A DNA stretch of 64,000 nucleotides from Henriciella mobilis (GTDB lineage Bacteria; Pseudomonadota; Alphaproteobacteria; Caulobacterales; Hyphomonadaceae), in assembly GCF_003576315.1 (NCBI RefSeq), contig NZ_QWFZ01000003.1:372001-436000 (forward strand), given 5' to 3'. A program made the translations under genes and the position numbers. Positions 35,480 through 43,923 of this stretch are shown piece after piece (the stretch's first letter is position 1; every line of letters begins with the position of its first letter). The notes below the pieces were generated by a model that did not search any database, had not been told where the DNA came from, and was given only the letters and a program-made list of their open reading frames with translations.

Positions 35480-36013
35480 ATGCATATCCTGCTCGCCCTG
35501 ATCAGTCTCATCACCTTCCTCGCCGTCTGGTACTGGCGGATAAAGATGATATCCGGCGCTGCCCGCGGCGGTTACGAGGCGGCCAAGACCGTGGCGAACC
35601 TTCCCCGCAAGCACGGCTTTCGCAACAAGGCCCGACAGGCGGGGCTGCGCGCGGTCACTGACCCGCGCGAGGCAGCCGCCATCATGATGCTGGAAATCGC
35701 CCGGACACGCGGCACGATCAGCGACACGCAGGAAGCCGCCATCCGCACCGAGATGATCGAGCATTTCGGGTTCACCGATGAAGAGGCGCAGGAATGGCTG
35801 ACGGAAGCGGGCTGGCGCGCACGCGAAGCCCCTGCCCCGCATGCCGTCATGGCCCGGATGAGCGATGTCATCGTCCGCTCGCCCGGCATGGGGCCGAAGG
35901 AATTCGACGATCTCTGCGCGATGCTGGAAAATGTCGCCGTCGCCGATGGCCGGGTCACCACCGATGAGCGCGATCTCATCCAGATCTGGCGCCGCAAGGC
36001 CGGCCTGAACTGA
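35480..36013 (+). CDS. membrane-anchored TerB-like protein
   Basis: A 177-residue protein with one N-terminal helix (LLALISLITFLAVWYW), a basic linker, and a C-terminal helical domain resembling TerB: AAAIMMLEIARTRGTISDTQEAAI with a following FGFTDEEAQEWL, then a second similar half ending VAVADGRVTTDERDLIQIW. TerB-type domains occur in tellurite resistance and DnaJ-like proteins and may bind metal. Start at the ATG directly after the terminator; a longer version from 35366 would have no RBS. Same direction as the PQQ enzyme but separated by a terminator. Confidence 0.65.
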   Translation: MHILLALISLITFLAVWYWRIKMISGAARGGYEAAKTVANLPRKHGFRNKARQAGLRAVTDPREAAAIMMLEIARTRGTISDTQEAAIRTEMIEHFGFTDEEAQEWLTEAGWRAREAPAPHAVMARMSDVIVRSPGMGPKEFDDLCAMLENVAVADGRVTTDERDLIQIWRRKAGLN

Positions 36014-36054
36014 AGTGCTTGGCAGCGGGCGCGGCCATCAATAGAAGCGGTCTG

Positions 36055-36870
36055 ATGGAACCCAGCTACGCCAAACGCCTTCGCAAGGACAATTGGGGAA
36101 ACTTCTCCATCCTGCGCCACCGCGCCTTTGACGGCATTCTCGTGACATCGAAGAATTCCGGCACGCACTGGGTCAAGTACATGTTCTCGGTCGCGCTGGC
36201 CGACACGTTCGGTGTCGAGCGCCCGAAATATTTCTCCGAGGATGCAGTGCGGCCCTATATCGGCTGGCCCAAGGACAAGCCAACCTTCAAGACCCTTCCG
36301 CGCCTCGCCTTCAGCCACACCATCCCGCATCGCCTCGCCGACTGGGGCTGGGCGCGGGGTCTGGCCGGCCTGCCGCCATACGTGCTCTTCGTGCGCCATC
36401 CGATGAGCATCCTGGCCAGCCACCATGCCAAGTGGAATCACGAGCTGAATGTCGACTGGCTCGACTATCTGCGCGGCGATCCGTCAGGGTCGGTCTATCG
36501 CTGTGACCTTTACTGGCTGGCGCGGTTCTGGAACCGCTGGGGCGAGGTGATGGAATCGGCCGGCGACAAGATTTACCGCGTCCACTACGAGGACACGCGC
36601 GCGAATCCCCGCGCCATCCTTGGCGGCATGGCCGCCCACTGGAAAATCGCCCTGACACCTGAGTCGATCGATGCCGCGCTGAAGGCCGGCACCAAGGAAG
36701 CCATGGCGAAAAAGGTCGACCCCACCGCCGAAGCGAATGTGCTGCAGTTCCGAAAGACCCCGATCGAGGAGCAGTTCTCCGGCGAAGCGCTGGAGATCTA
36801 CCGCAGCAAGGTCAAGGAGCTGTTCCGCTACGATCTCGGCTACGACCTCATGAGCTTTCCGAAGGGATAA
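36055..36870 (+). CDS. sulfotransferase family protein
   Basis: A 271-residue PAPS-dependent sulfotransferase. The 5'-phosphosulfate loop is TSKNSGTHWVKYMF (T-x-x-x-S-G-T-x-W) and the 3'-phosphate block VLFVRHPMSILASHHA, in the usual order and spacing. Targets in bacteria include lipids, glycans and hydroxylated small molecules. The ATG at 36055 is preferred; a TTG at 36019 would add 12 residues. No PAPS synthesis genes are adjacent. The end overlaps the convergent GST gene by 23 nt. Confidence 0.8.
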   Translation: MEPSYAKRLRKDNWGNFSILRHRAFDGILVTSKNSGTHWVKYMFSVALADTFGVERPKYFSEDAVRPYIGWPKDKPTFKTLPRLAFSHTIPHRLADWGWARGLAGLPPYVLFVRHPMSILASHHAKWNHELNVDWLDYLRGDPSGSVYRCDLYWLARFWNRWGEVMESAGDKIYRVHYEDTRANPRAILGGMAAHWKIALTPESIDAALKAGTKEAMAKKVDPTAEANVLQFRKTPIEEQFSGEALEIYRSKVKELFRYDLGYDLMSFPKG

Positions 36871-37525
36871 AGCCCGAGCTTCGCCCATCCGGCGTATATT
36901 TGATCCACCAGGGTTCGGCCTCGGCCTCTTTCGCCAGCCTGACCATCAGGGGATGCGCCATGACGGCATCCATATAGGCCTGCGCCACCTCGCTCCTCGG
37001 CAGGTCATAGGTGATGAAGCGGGTCACGACCGGTGCGTAGACGGCGTCAGCGGCCGACCATTCGCCAAACAGGAACGGGCCGCCTTCACCGAATTCGGCG
37101 CGCGCATCGCTCCAGAGTTCGTCAACGCGAGCGATATCGGCCTTGAGGTCCGCCGTCATTTCAGGCGTGTCATGGCGCGCCCGGATATCCATCGGGCAGG
37201 CGCGGCGCAGGGTCGGAAAGCCGGCATGCATCTCGGCGGAAATCGAACGTGCGCGCGCCCTCGCCCGGGCATCCGCAGGCCAGACGCCGGGATACCGCTC
37301 GGCCAGCCACTCGATGATGGCCAGCGAATCCCAGACCGCCTCATCGTCCCAGATCAGCAGCGGCACCTTGCGGGTCGGGCTGATCCTGGCCAGACGCTCG
37401 GTTGTGTCCGGAAAATCGAGCGGGACGATCTCTTCCTCGACTTCAAGGCCGACATGCCGGGCCATCAGAAGTGCCCGGATCGACCAGCTCGAATAATTGA
37501 GATTGCCGCTGACAAAGCGCCTCAT
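36848..37525 (-). CDS. glutathione S-transferase family protein
   Basis: A 225-residue cytosolic GST with a thioredoxin-like N-terminal domain and an all-helical C-terminal domain. Residues NYSSWSIRALLMARHVGL carry the Ser/Tyr position that activates glutathione; TRKVPLLI with the cis-Pro and DSLAIIEWLAERYPG follow. It may detoxify electrophiles. The ATG overlaps the yciI stop by 4 nt (ATGA), so it is third in the gpsA-yciI-GST operon. The C-terminal end overlaps the sulfotransferase gene on the other strand. Confidence 0.88.
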   Translation of the reverse strand: MRRFVSGNLNYSSWSIRALLMARHVGLEVEEEIVPLDFPDTTERLARISPTRKVPLLIWDDEAVWDSLAIIEWLAERYPGVWPADARARARARSISAEMHAGFPTLRRACPMDIRARHDTPEMTADLKADIARVDELWSDARAEFGEGGPFLFGEWSAADAVYAPVVTRFITYDLPRSEVAQAYMDAVMAHPLMVRLAKEAEAEPWWIKYTPDGRSSGFIPSESS

Positions 37526-37821
37526 GCGGAGGGCTTCCCTTCGCCGAGCAGCCATTTGAACGGCATGATTTCAACACTCGCAAACAGGCCGGCCTTCGCA
37601 TAGGGATCCTGCGCGGCCCAGGCTTCGGCGTCGCGCAGGCTGTCGAATTCGACAACGAAGGTCGAGCCGGCAAAGGTCTCGCCATCGTCAGCAAAGACCG
37701 GGCCTGCCATCAGGATGCGGTCTGCATGTGCCTTGGCCCAGTCGAGATGGGCAGGGCGGTTCGACATCCGCACGTCGAGGGCACCGGGCTTGTCGCGGGC
37801 ATTGAGCAGAAAAAGCGGCAT
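37522..37821 (-). CDS. YciI family protein
   Basis: A 99-residue YciI-like (YCII domain, dimeric ferredoxin-like fold) protein with N-terminal MPLFLLNARDKPGAL, central HLDWAKAHADRILMAGP with the conserved His and Asp proposed to be catalytic, and PYAKAGLFASVEIMPFKWLLG at the end. The family's reaction is not established; some members dehalogenate or cleave muconolactone-like compounds. Immediately after gpsA (TAG followed directly by its ATG) and before GST with 4-nt overlap. Confidence 0.88.
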   Translation of the reverse strand: MPLFLLNARDKPGALDVRMSNRPAHLDWAKAHADRILMAGPVFADDGETFAGSTFVVEFDSLRDAEAWAAQDPYAKAGLFASVEIMPFKWLLGEGKPSA

Positions 37822-38811
37822 CTAGAGTCCTTCCTGTGTGAACGGCCGGGAGAGAAGCGCCGTCATGGCGTCATCGAGGCTGGAGCGGCCGGCGAGGATG
37901 TCATCCACCGCCTGGCAGATCGGCATCTGCACCTCGTGTTTTCTTGCAAGCTCGATCAGGGCCGGGGCGGTCGCAACGCCTTCTGTGACGGAATTGCGCG
38001 CGGCCAGGATCGACTCGGCGGACTGGCCCTCGCCGAGCGCCTTGCCGAAGCTCATATTGCGCGACTGGACCGACGAGCAGGTCAGGACAAGGTCGCCAAG
38101 CCCGCACAGGCCCGCCATGGTCTGTGCCTCGCCGCCCATTGCGACGGCCAGCCGCGTCATCTCGGCAAAGCCGCGCGAGATCAGGGCGGCGTGAGCCGAC
38201 TTGCCGAGCTGCAGGCCTTCGACGATGCCGCACGCGATGGCGAGGACATTCTTGACGGCGCCTCCCACTTCCGCGCCGATCAGGTCGCGCGACCAGTAGG
38301 GCCGGAAGGTCGGCCGGCCGATGGCCGCCATCAGCCTGTCACCCAGCGCGCGATCCCGGCAGGCGAGGGTCACGGCGGTTGGCAGGCCCCGCGCGACGTC
38401 TGCAGCAAAGCTCGGCCCGGACAGGACGGCGGGCACGGCTTGCGGGATCGTCTGCGCCAGGACATCCGTCATCAGGCTCAGCGTGGATTGCTCGATCCCT
38501 TTGGAGCACAGCAGGATGGGCGTGCCTTCTGCGATATGCGGGGCAAGTTCGGTGAAGACGCCGCGTGCGAACTGGGCCGGCACGACCGATAGCAGCGCAT
38601 CGGCGCCCTTCATGTCGGACAGGTCTGTCGAGGCCGGCATAGACGGCAGGTCGATGCCCGGCAGGAAGGCCGGATTGCCGTCACCGCGCGAAAGACTGCC
38701 CGCCACATCGGCCTCGCGGGCCCAGATCCGCACCGAGCGCCCGGCTTCCAGCGCGGTAAAGGCCAGCGCCGTTCCCCAGGCGCCGGCGCCGAGAACGCCT
38801 ATCGTCTGCAT
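37822..38811 (-). CDS. gpsA: glycerol-3-phosphate dehydrogenase [NAD(P)+]
   Basis: Reduces dihydroxyacetone phosphate to sn-glycerol 3-phosphate for phospholipid synthesis. The 329-residue protein starts with [13 protein letters not shown], has the catalytic Lys in [13 protein letters not shown], and [14 protein letters not shown] and [11 protein letters not shown], as in the family. The start at 38811 gives [10 protein letters not shown]; a longer start at 38826 would add five residues. First gene of the gpsA-yciI-GST operon; divergent from a TetR regulator with a palindrome between. Confidence 0.96.
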   Translation of the reverse strand: MQTIGVLGAGAWGTALAFTALEAGRSVRIWAREADVAGSLSRGDGNPAFLPGIDLPSMPASTDLSDMKGADALLSVVPAQFARGVFTELAPHIAEGTPILLCSKGIEQSTLSLMTDVLAQTIPQAVPAVLSGPSFAADVARGLPTAVTLACRDRALGDRLMAAIGRPTFRPYWSRDLIGAEVGGAVKNVLAIACGIVEGLQLGKSAHAALISRGFAEMTRLAVAMGGEAQTMAGLCGLGDLVLTCSSVQSRNMSFGKALGEGQSAESILAARNSVTEGVATAPALIELARKHEVQMPICQAVDDILAGRSSLDDAMTALLSRPFTQEGL

Positions 38812-38822
38812 ACGGCCCCGCT

Positions 38823-38840
38823 GCATTCGACGGCGAATGC
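38823..38840. promoter_or_regulatory. candidate TetR operator between gpsA and tetR
   Basis: GCATTCG (38823-38829) and CGAATGC (38834-38840) are perfect 7-bp inverted arms with a 4-nt spacer, an 18-bp palindrome in the 77-bp divergent region. Size and location fit autoregulation by the adjacent TetR protein, which would also place the gpsA operon under it. Confidence 0.5.
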
Positions 38841-38888
38841 GCTGAAGAATTCGTTGATCATTCAGACTTTTCCCTTAATCTGTGTCCC

Positions 38889-39503
38889 ATGAATGACAAA
38901 ACCGATACCAGACAGCAAATCCTCGAAGCTGCAATGAACCGTATCGTTCACTACGGTTACGGCAAGACGACGATGTCTGAAATCGCAAGTGATTGCGGCA
39001 TGTCTGCTGGCAACATCTATCGATTTTTTGCCTCCAAGATCGACATTGCCGAGGCGATGGCCCGGAAGTTCAATGTTGAACTCTATCAGACATATGCCGA
39101 GATTGCGCGCGAAACGATACCCGCCCCGGACAGGCTCCGCAAATTCTTCAATCACGGCCTGACGCACACCTTCGACGCTATCCAGAAGGATGCGAAGATC
39201 CTTGAGGTGGCAGAGGTGTTGAGTGATGAGCGCCCGCTCTTCTTCAATGAGGGCCTGGCGCAGGAGCGCATCTATCTCAACCAGATCCTGGAAGACGGCA
39301 TAGCGGCGGGCATCTTTGCCCCGATGGAGGATGTGACCTTCGTCTCCGAGATGATCCAGTCGGCATTGATGAAGTTCCGCTTTCCGCAGCTCTATTCCCT
39401 GCTGACGCTCCAGAAGCTCAGACGTGAGCTTTATGGCGTGCTGGACATCCTGATCGCAGGCCTGAAACACGGCGTGGAATTCACCAAAACACCTGAACGC
39501 TGA
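38889..39503 (+). CDS. TetR-family transcriptional regulator
   Basis: A 204-residue repressor: N-terminal helix-turn-helix (residues 7-60) with TRQQILEAAMNRIVHYGYGKTTMSEIASDCGMSAGNIYRFF-type layout (only part quoted as motif: TTMSEIASDCG), and an all-helical ligand-binding C-terminal domain with QEY-type features and little sequence conservation. The ligand is unknown. It is divergent from gpsA with a palindrome between, and upstream of the gene for a 38-residue membrane protein whose promoter carries another palindrome. Either could be its target. Confidence 0.9.
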   Translation: MNDKTDTRQQILEAAMNRIVHYGYGKTTMSEIASDCGMSAGNIYRFFASKIDIAEAMARKFNVELYQTYAEIARETIPAPDRLRKFFNHGLTHTFDAIQKDAKILEVAEVLSDERPLFFNEGLAQERIYLNQILEDGIAAGIFAPMEDVTFVSEMIQSALMKFRFPQLYSLLTLQKLRRELYGVLDILIAGLKHGVEFTKTPER

Positions 39504-39522
39504 ATATTTTTCAAATCATTCA

Positions 39523-39563
39523 TTGATTATTATTCCGACCCTTGCTATATGGATATGCAAGGG
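39523..39563 (+). promoter_or_regulatory. sigma70-type promoter with a palindrome over the -10
   Basis: TTGATT (39523-39528) and TATATG (39546-39551) are spaced by 17 bp. CCCTTGC (39539-39545) and GCAAGGG (39557-39563) are perfect inverted arms that bracket the -10 box. It drives the small gene at 39607 and is a good repressor-site candidate. Confidence 0.6.
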
Positions 39564-39606
39564 CGGACGAGATGTCCGTCCTGCAGACCCAAGAAGGATA
39601 ATAACA

Positions 39607-39723
39607 ATGAGCGTTTCCTCCCACGCCGAAGCAAAACAGGGTTTCATCGCCGCCATGCTCAGCCTGCCGCTGGCTGTCTGCGTGACCGGACTGGCCATCA
39701 TCATGGCCGGATCGATTGTTTGA
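39607..39723 (+). CDS. 38-residue single-helix membrane protein
   Basis: A short gene with AAGGA upstream of its ATG, a well-formed promoter before it and a bidirectional terminator after it. The product has a polar N-terminus (MSVSSHAEAKQG) and one hydrophobic segment (FIAAMLSLPLAVCVTGLAIIMAGSIV) to the C-terminus. I do not recognise a family. The strong, isolated expression signals suggest a genuine small protein, possibly stress- or regulator-controlled; the TetR gene is immediately upstream. Confidence 0.7.
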   Translation: MSVSSHAEAKQGFIAAMLSLPLAVCVTGLAIIMAGSIV

Positions 39724-39761
39724 CCTGGTTTCCTCCCAGAAGCCCAACCCGACGCATAAAC

Positions 39762-39799
39762 AAAAGCCCCGGAACAGCATGACGCTGCCGGGGCTTTTT
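39762..39799. terminator. bidirectional intrinsic terminator between the small gene and glmS
   Basis: AAAAGCCCCGG (39762-39772) pairs with CCGGGGCTTTT (39788-39798), with an inner CAGC/GCTG pair (39775-39778, 39784-39787). A run on the left and T run on the right let it work on both strands, between convergent genes. Confidence 0.9.
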
Positions 39800-39821
39800 C
39801 AATGGCTTGAAAGCGAAGGCG

Positions 39822-41660
39822 CTACTCGACCGTCACGGACTTGGCGAGATTGCGCGGCTGGTCGACATCCGTGCCTTTCTCGACAGCGACATGGTAGGCC
39901 AGCAGCTGCACCGGGATCGAATACAGGATTGGCGCAATGAACGGGTCGCAGTCGGGCAGCTCAATCCTGTGAGCGGGTGCTTCACCCGCCGCGCGCAGGC
40001 CCGCCTCATCGGAAATCAAGATCACCTCACCGCGGCGGGCCGCAACTTCCTGCAGGTTCGAGAGCGACTTGTCGAACAGGCCATCGAACGGCGCGACGAA
40101 GACGACGGGCGTCTCTTCATCGATCAGCGCGATCGGCCCGTGCTTCAGCTCGCCGGAGGCATAGCCTTCAGCGTGAATATAGCTGATTTCCTTCAGCTTG
40201 AGAGCGCCTTCCAGCGCGATCGGATAATGCACGCCGCGGCCGAGATAGATGACATCGGTTGCCTTGGCGATATCGCGAGCCAGCGCTTCGATACGCTCAT
40301 CGAGGGCCAGCGTGGTCGAGATCAGGCGCGGCAACTCGGTCAGCGCGCGCACCAGGCGGATCTCTGCATCGCGCGAGAGCATTTCGCGGGCCCGGCCCGC
40401 TGAAATCGCAACCGCCGCCAGCGCGGAAAGCTGGGCGGTAAAGGCCTTGGTCGAGGCCACGCCGATTTCCGGACCGGCCAGGGTCGGCAGGACAAGGTCG
40501 GCCTCACGCGCAATCGTCGAGGTCGGCACGTTGACGACGGCCGCCGTCTTCAGGCCCTGCGCCTTGCAATAGCGCAGCGCCGCCAGCGTATCGGCCGTCT
40601 CGCCGGACTGGCTGACGAAGATGGCAAGGCCACCGGTGCGCGGCAGGGCCGGATCGCGATAGCGGAATTCGGACGCAATGTCGGTCTTCACCGGAATCCC
40701 GGCGACCTGCTCGAACCAGTATTCAGCAACACGCGTTGCGTAGTGTGCGGTCCCGCAGGCGACCATTTGGAGACTGGTAATCTCCTTCCAGTCGATCGCT
40801 TCGCCATTTTCTTCCGGCAGCGTGACCGTCTGGTTCAGGACGTTGAGATAGGCGCCAATGGTGCGCGCGGTGGAGTCGGGCTGCTCGAAGATTTCCTTCT
40901 GCATGAAGTGGCGGTAATTGCCCTTCTCGGCAGCCGCGCCTGCGCCCTGCACGATGGTCACCGGGCGCTCGACCGGATGGCCCTTCGCGTCGAAGATTTC
41001 ATAGCTCTCGCGATGAAGGACGCACCAGTCACCCTCTTCCAGGTAGATCACCCGGTTGGTGAAGGGCGCGACGGCCAGCGCGTCGGAGCCGAGATACATT
41101 TCACCGTCGCCGACGCCAATCGCCAGCGGCGAGCCCTTGCGCGCCCCAATCATCAGGTCCGGCTTGTCCTCGAACAGGAAAGCCAGCGCGAAGGCGCCTT
41201 CCAGCTTCGACAGGCCGGCTTTGACAGCCTCGACCTCGCTCATGCCCTCCTGCATGTTGGCGGCGATCAGGTGGGCGATGGTCTCAGTGTCGGTCTGGGT
41301 TTCGAACTTGTGGCCCTTGCCCTCGAGCATCTGGCGAAGGTCGCGGAAATTCTCGATGATACCGTTGTGCACGACGGCGACCTTGCCGGACACGTGCGGG
41401 TGTGCGTTCCCGACGGTTGGCGAGCCGTGCGTCGCCCAGCGCGTATGCCCGATACCCTGGGTGCCCTGGAGCGGCGTGGTTTCAAGTTCGGCCTCGAGAT
41501 TTTTCAGCTTGCCGGGCGCCCGCACGCGTTCCAGCGCGCCGGTGGCGCTCAGCGCGGCGATACCGGCGCTGTCATAGCCGCGATATTCCAGACGCCTCAG
41601 CGCCTCGATCAGGCGGGGCGCTGCCGGTTCGTTTCCAAGAATTCCGATGATTCCGCACAT
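39822..41660 (-). CDS. glmS: glutamine-fructose-6-phosphate aminotransferase
   Basis: Makes glucosamine 6-phosphate from fructose 6-phosphate and glutamine, supplying peptidoglycan and LPS. The 612-residue protein has the N-terminal glutaminase domain beginning with Cys after Met (MCGIIGILG), RWATHG and GIIEN, and two SIS domains with SQSGETADTLAALRYCK and ASTKAFTAQ, ending in KSVTVE. No glmS ribozyme or riboswitch is evident upstream. The glmM gene lies 0.85 kb away on the opposite strand, an uncommon closeness of the two steps. Confidence 0.97.
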   Translation of the reverse strand: MCGIIGILGNEPAAPRLIEALRRLEYRGYDSAGIAALSATGALERVRAPGKLKNLEAELETTPLQGTQGIGHTRWATHGSPTVGNAHPHVSGKVAVVHNGIIENFRDLRQMLEGKGHKFETQTDTETIAHLIAANMQEGMSEVEAVKAGLSKLEGAFALAFLFEDKPDLMIGARKGSPLAIGVGDGEMYLGSDALAVAPFTNRVIYLEEGDWCVLHRESYEIFDAKGHPVERPVTIVQGAGAAAEKGNYRHFMQKEIFEQPDSTARTIGAYLNVLNQTVTLPEENGEAIDWKEITSLQMVACGTAHYATRVAEYWFEQVAGIPVKTDIASEFRYRDPALPRTGGLAIFVSQSGETADTLAALRYCKAQGLKTAAVVNVPTSTIAREADLVLPTLAGPEIGVASTKAFTAQLSALAAVAISAGRAREMLSRDAEIRLVRALTELPRLISTTLALDERIEALARDIAKATDVIYLGRGVHYPIALEGALKLKEISYIHAEGYASGELKHGPIALIDEETPVVFVAPFDGLFDKSLSNLQEVAARRGEVILISDEAGLRAAGEAPAHRIELPDCDPFIAPILYSIPVQLLAYHVAVEKGTDVDQPRNLAKSVTVE

Positions 41661-41764
41661 GCCAATTCAACTCGCTAATTTTACTCTTCAGGCACTGCCT
41701 TTAGGAAACAGGCCGGGCCCTCGTCACTGCAATTAACATGCCGATTTGTTACAGGAATCAAAGA

Positions 41765-41784
41765 GCCGCCCTCAATGGGGCGGC
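41765..41784 (-). terminator. hairpin after the coiled-coil lipoprotein gene
   Basis: GCCGCCC (41765-41771) and GGGCGGC (41778-41784) pair around a 6-nt loop, about 30 bp past the lipoprotein stop on the minus strand. The T-tract is weak (TCTTTG). Confidence 0.55.
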
Positions 41785-41812
41785 CCTGACTTGTGCAGCG
41801 CAGCAATGACGC

Positions 41813-42373
41813 TCAGGAATTGTCCGGCATGCTCGATTGCTGTGATGCGCCGGCATCAGCCCGGCGGCAGCAGCGCACATCCATTTCCAGTACCTTGCTG
41901 TTGAAGCGGCACTGGTCATTGTTCACCTCGCGCAGGAAGGACAGCCCGCCTGCCGCATGCGTGTAGCGCGTCTGGCTGCAGCCCATGACAGTGTAGCCCG
42001 TCGGGCACGAGCCAACGGCTGACTGGTTGATCGTGTTTGTCATGCAGTCGAGGTCGCTCATGTTCAGCGCCTGGTTGGCCCGGGACATCGCCGCGTCTGC
42101 AGACGCCTGGGCCTGCGCCGCGGCAGCGCCGGCTTCATCGGCCGAGGTCTTGGCGGCAGCCGCCAGGGCCTGAGCCTCCTCAAGGCTGAGCTTCGTGTTC
42201 GCGATGGCCGTCGTATTGCCATCCACTTCAACATTCAGGCGGCACACGGCCTCGCCGGCACGATCAGACGAAGCACAATAGTCCGCAACGCTCTGATCTC
42301 CTGGAATGGACGTTGCACACGCCGCCATGAATACACCTGCGGCGAGGGCGATTACGGTCTTGAAGGCACCCAT
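41813..42373 (-). CDS. small lipoprotein with alanine-rich coiled coil
   Basis: A 186-residue lipoprotein: signal peptide and lipobox MAAC (Cys 19), a middle Ala/Glu/Ser-rich heptad-like helix (about residues 60-110) like that of Lpp/OmpA-anchoring proteins, then a compact C-terminal part with several cysteines ([26 protein letters not shown]). Trimeric or dimeric coiled coil is expected. I cannot name the family. An ATG at 42379 is also possible, but that at 42373 has AGGGAGA at proper distance. Divergent from glmM. Confidence 0.7.
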   Translation of the reverse strand: MGAFKTVIALAAGVFMAACATSIPGDQSVADYCASSDRAGEAVCRLNVEVDGNTTAIANTKLSLEEAQALAAAAKTSADEAGAAAAQAQASADAAMSRANQALNMSDLDCMTNTINQSAVGSCPTGYTVMGCSQTRYTHAAGGLSFLREVNNDQCRFNSKVLEMDVRCCRRADAGASQQSSMPDNS

Positions 42374-42513
42374 TACCATTCTCCCTTGTCTTTCTATGGC
42401 CCCATTCATGCAATCCTAAGCCGTCTGTGCAAGAGCAAACCCCGCTTGGCAGGGCACCGCGAAGCTGGCATTGGCTTGAGCGTGGCCCCGATGGCACGAA
42501 CGGAGAGCAGGAC

Positions 42514-43860
42514 ATGTCGCGCAAATATTTCGGCACCGATGGCATTCGTGGACGGGCTAATACGCCGCCCATGACGCCTGAAATCGCGATGCGCCTGGGC
42601 ATGGCCGCCGGCAAGTACTTCCGGCGCGACGAGTCCCGGCGCCACTCCGTCGTCATCGGCAAGGATACGCGCCTGTCCGGCTACATGCTGGAGCCGGCAC
42701 TGGTCGCGGGCTTCACCTCGGTCGGCATGGATGTGACCCTTTTCGGGCCGCTGCCGACGCCGGGCGTTGCGATGATGACGACCTCGCTTCGCGCCGATCT
42801 CGGCGTTATGATCTCGGCCAGCCATAATGCCTTCGAAGACAATGGCATCAAGCTGTTCGGGCCGGATGGCTACAAGCTGTCGGACGAGATCGAGCTGGAA
42901 ATCGAAAGCCGCATGGACCGCGCGCTCGACGACAAGCTGGCTGCGCCTTCCGCCCTCGGCCGTGCCCGCCGCGTCGACGATGCGCAGGCGCGCTATGTGG
43001 AGATCGTGAAGGCTACCTTCCCGCGTGGCATGCGCCTGTCTGGCCTGCGCGTCTGCGTCGACTGCGCGAATGGCGCAGCCTACAAGGTCGCCCCGACAGC
43101 CCTTTATGAACTCGGCGCCGAAGTCTTCCCGATCGGGGTGTCCCCGGATGGCTTCAACATCAACAGCGAGGTTGGCAGCACCGACACGCGCGCCCTGCGC
43201 GAAGCGGTGCTGAAGTATCGCGCCGATATCGGGATTGCGCTCGACGGCGATGCCGACCGCTGCATCCTGATCGACGAGAAAGGCGACACAATCGATGGCG
43301 ACCAGCTGATCGGCATGATCGCAACGCACTGGAAAGAGCGTGACCTGCTGGCCAAGAACGGCGTTGTTGCGACGGTGATGTCCAATCTCGGCCTCGAAAA
43401 GCACCTGGCGGCGATGGGTCTTTCTCTCGAGCGCACCAAGGTGGGCGACCGGTATGTCGTCGAGCGCATGCGCGATGGCGGCTTCAATCTCGGCGGGGAA
43501 CAGTCCGGCCACATCGTGCTGTCCGATTATACGACAACTGGTGACGGCCTGATCGCTGCACTTCAGGTCCTCGCTGTCATGGTTGGCAGCGAGAAGCCCC
43601 TTTCGAAAATCTCGCGGGTCTTCGAACCGATCCCGCAGAAACTGGTCAATGTCCGCTATTCGGGCGGCGATCCGCTCGAGAATGAAACCGTTCAGGAAAC
43701 GATCTCGGCCGTCGAAGGCCGTCTCGGCAAGGCAGGCCGTCTGGTCATCCGCAAGTCGGGCACCGAACCCCTCATTCGCGTCATGGCCGAAGCCGAAAAG
43801 GCTGATGACATGGAAAAGGCGGTGAACGAAGTGGCAGACGCTGTTCGCTCCGCAAGCTGA
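42514..43860 (+). CDS. glmM: phosphoglucosamine mutase
   Basis: Converts glucosamine 6-phosphate to glucosamine 1-phosphate. The 448-residue alpha-D-phosphohexomutase shows [13 protein letters not shown] at the start, the active-site phosphoserine loop [19 protein letters not shown], the metal-binding DGDADRC, the sugar loop GGEQSGHIV, and [12 protein letters not shown] at the end. The start at 42514 is preferred to the open frame at 42427 by position of AGGA. In most alphaproteobacteria glmM follows tilS-ftsH; here it is on the other strand with ftsH absent. Confidence 0.97.
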   Translation: MSRKYFGTDGIRGRANTPPMTPEIAMRLGMAAGKYFRRDESRRHSVVIGKDTRLSGYMLEPALVAGFTSVGMDVTLFGPLPTPGVAMMTTSLRADLGVMISASHNAFEDNGIKLFGPDGYKLSDEIELEIESRMDRALDDKLAAPSALGRARRVDDAQARYVEIVKATFPRGMRLSGLRVCVDCANGAAYKVAPTALYELGAEVFPIGVSPDGFNINSEVGSTDTRALREAVLKYRADIGIALDGDADRCILIDEKGDTIDGDQLIGMIATHWKERDLLAKNGVVATVMSNLGLEKHLAAMGLSLERTKVGDRYVVERMRDGGFNLGGEQSGHIVLSDYTTTGDGLIAALQVLAVMVGSEKPLSKISRVFEPIPQKLVNVRYSGGDPLENETVQETISAVEGRLGKAGRLVIRKSGTEPLIRVMAEAEKADDMEKAVNEVADAVRSAS

Positions 43861-43923
43861 CGATTTCCCCTAGCACGCGAATTGCATGCGAAATCCCGAC
43901 TGGACCGTTTCGGGAGTTCAAAA

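Noticed and set aside
41661..41812. glmS ribozyme or riboswitch upstream of glmS
   Set aside because: Only about 150 bp lies between glmS and the lipoprotein gene; I see no ribozyme core and none is expected in this phylum.
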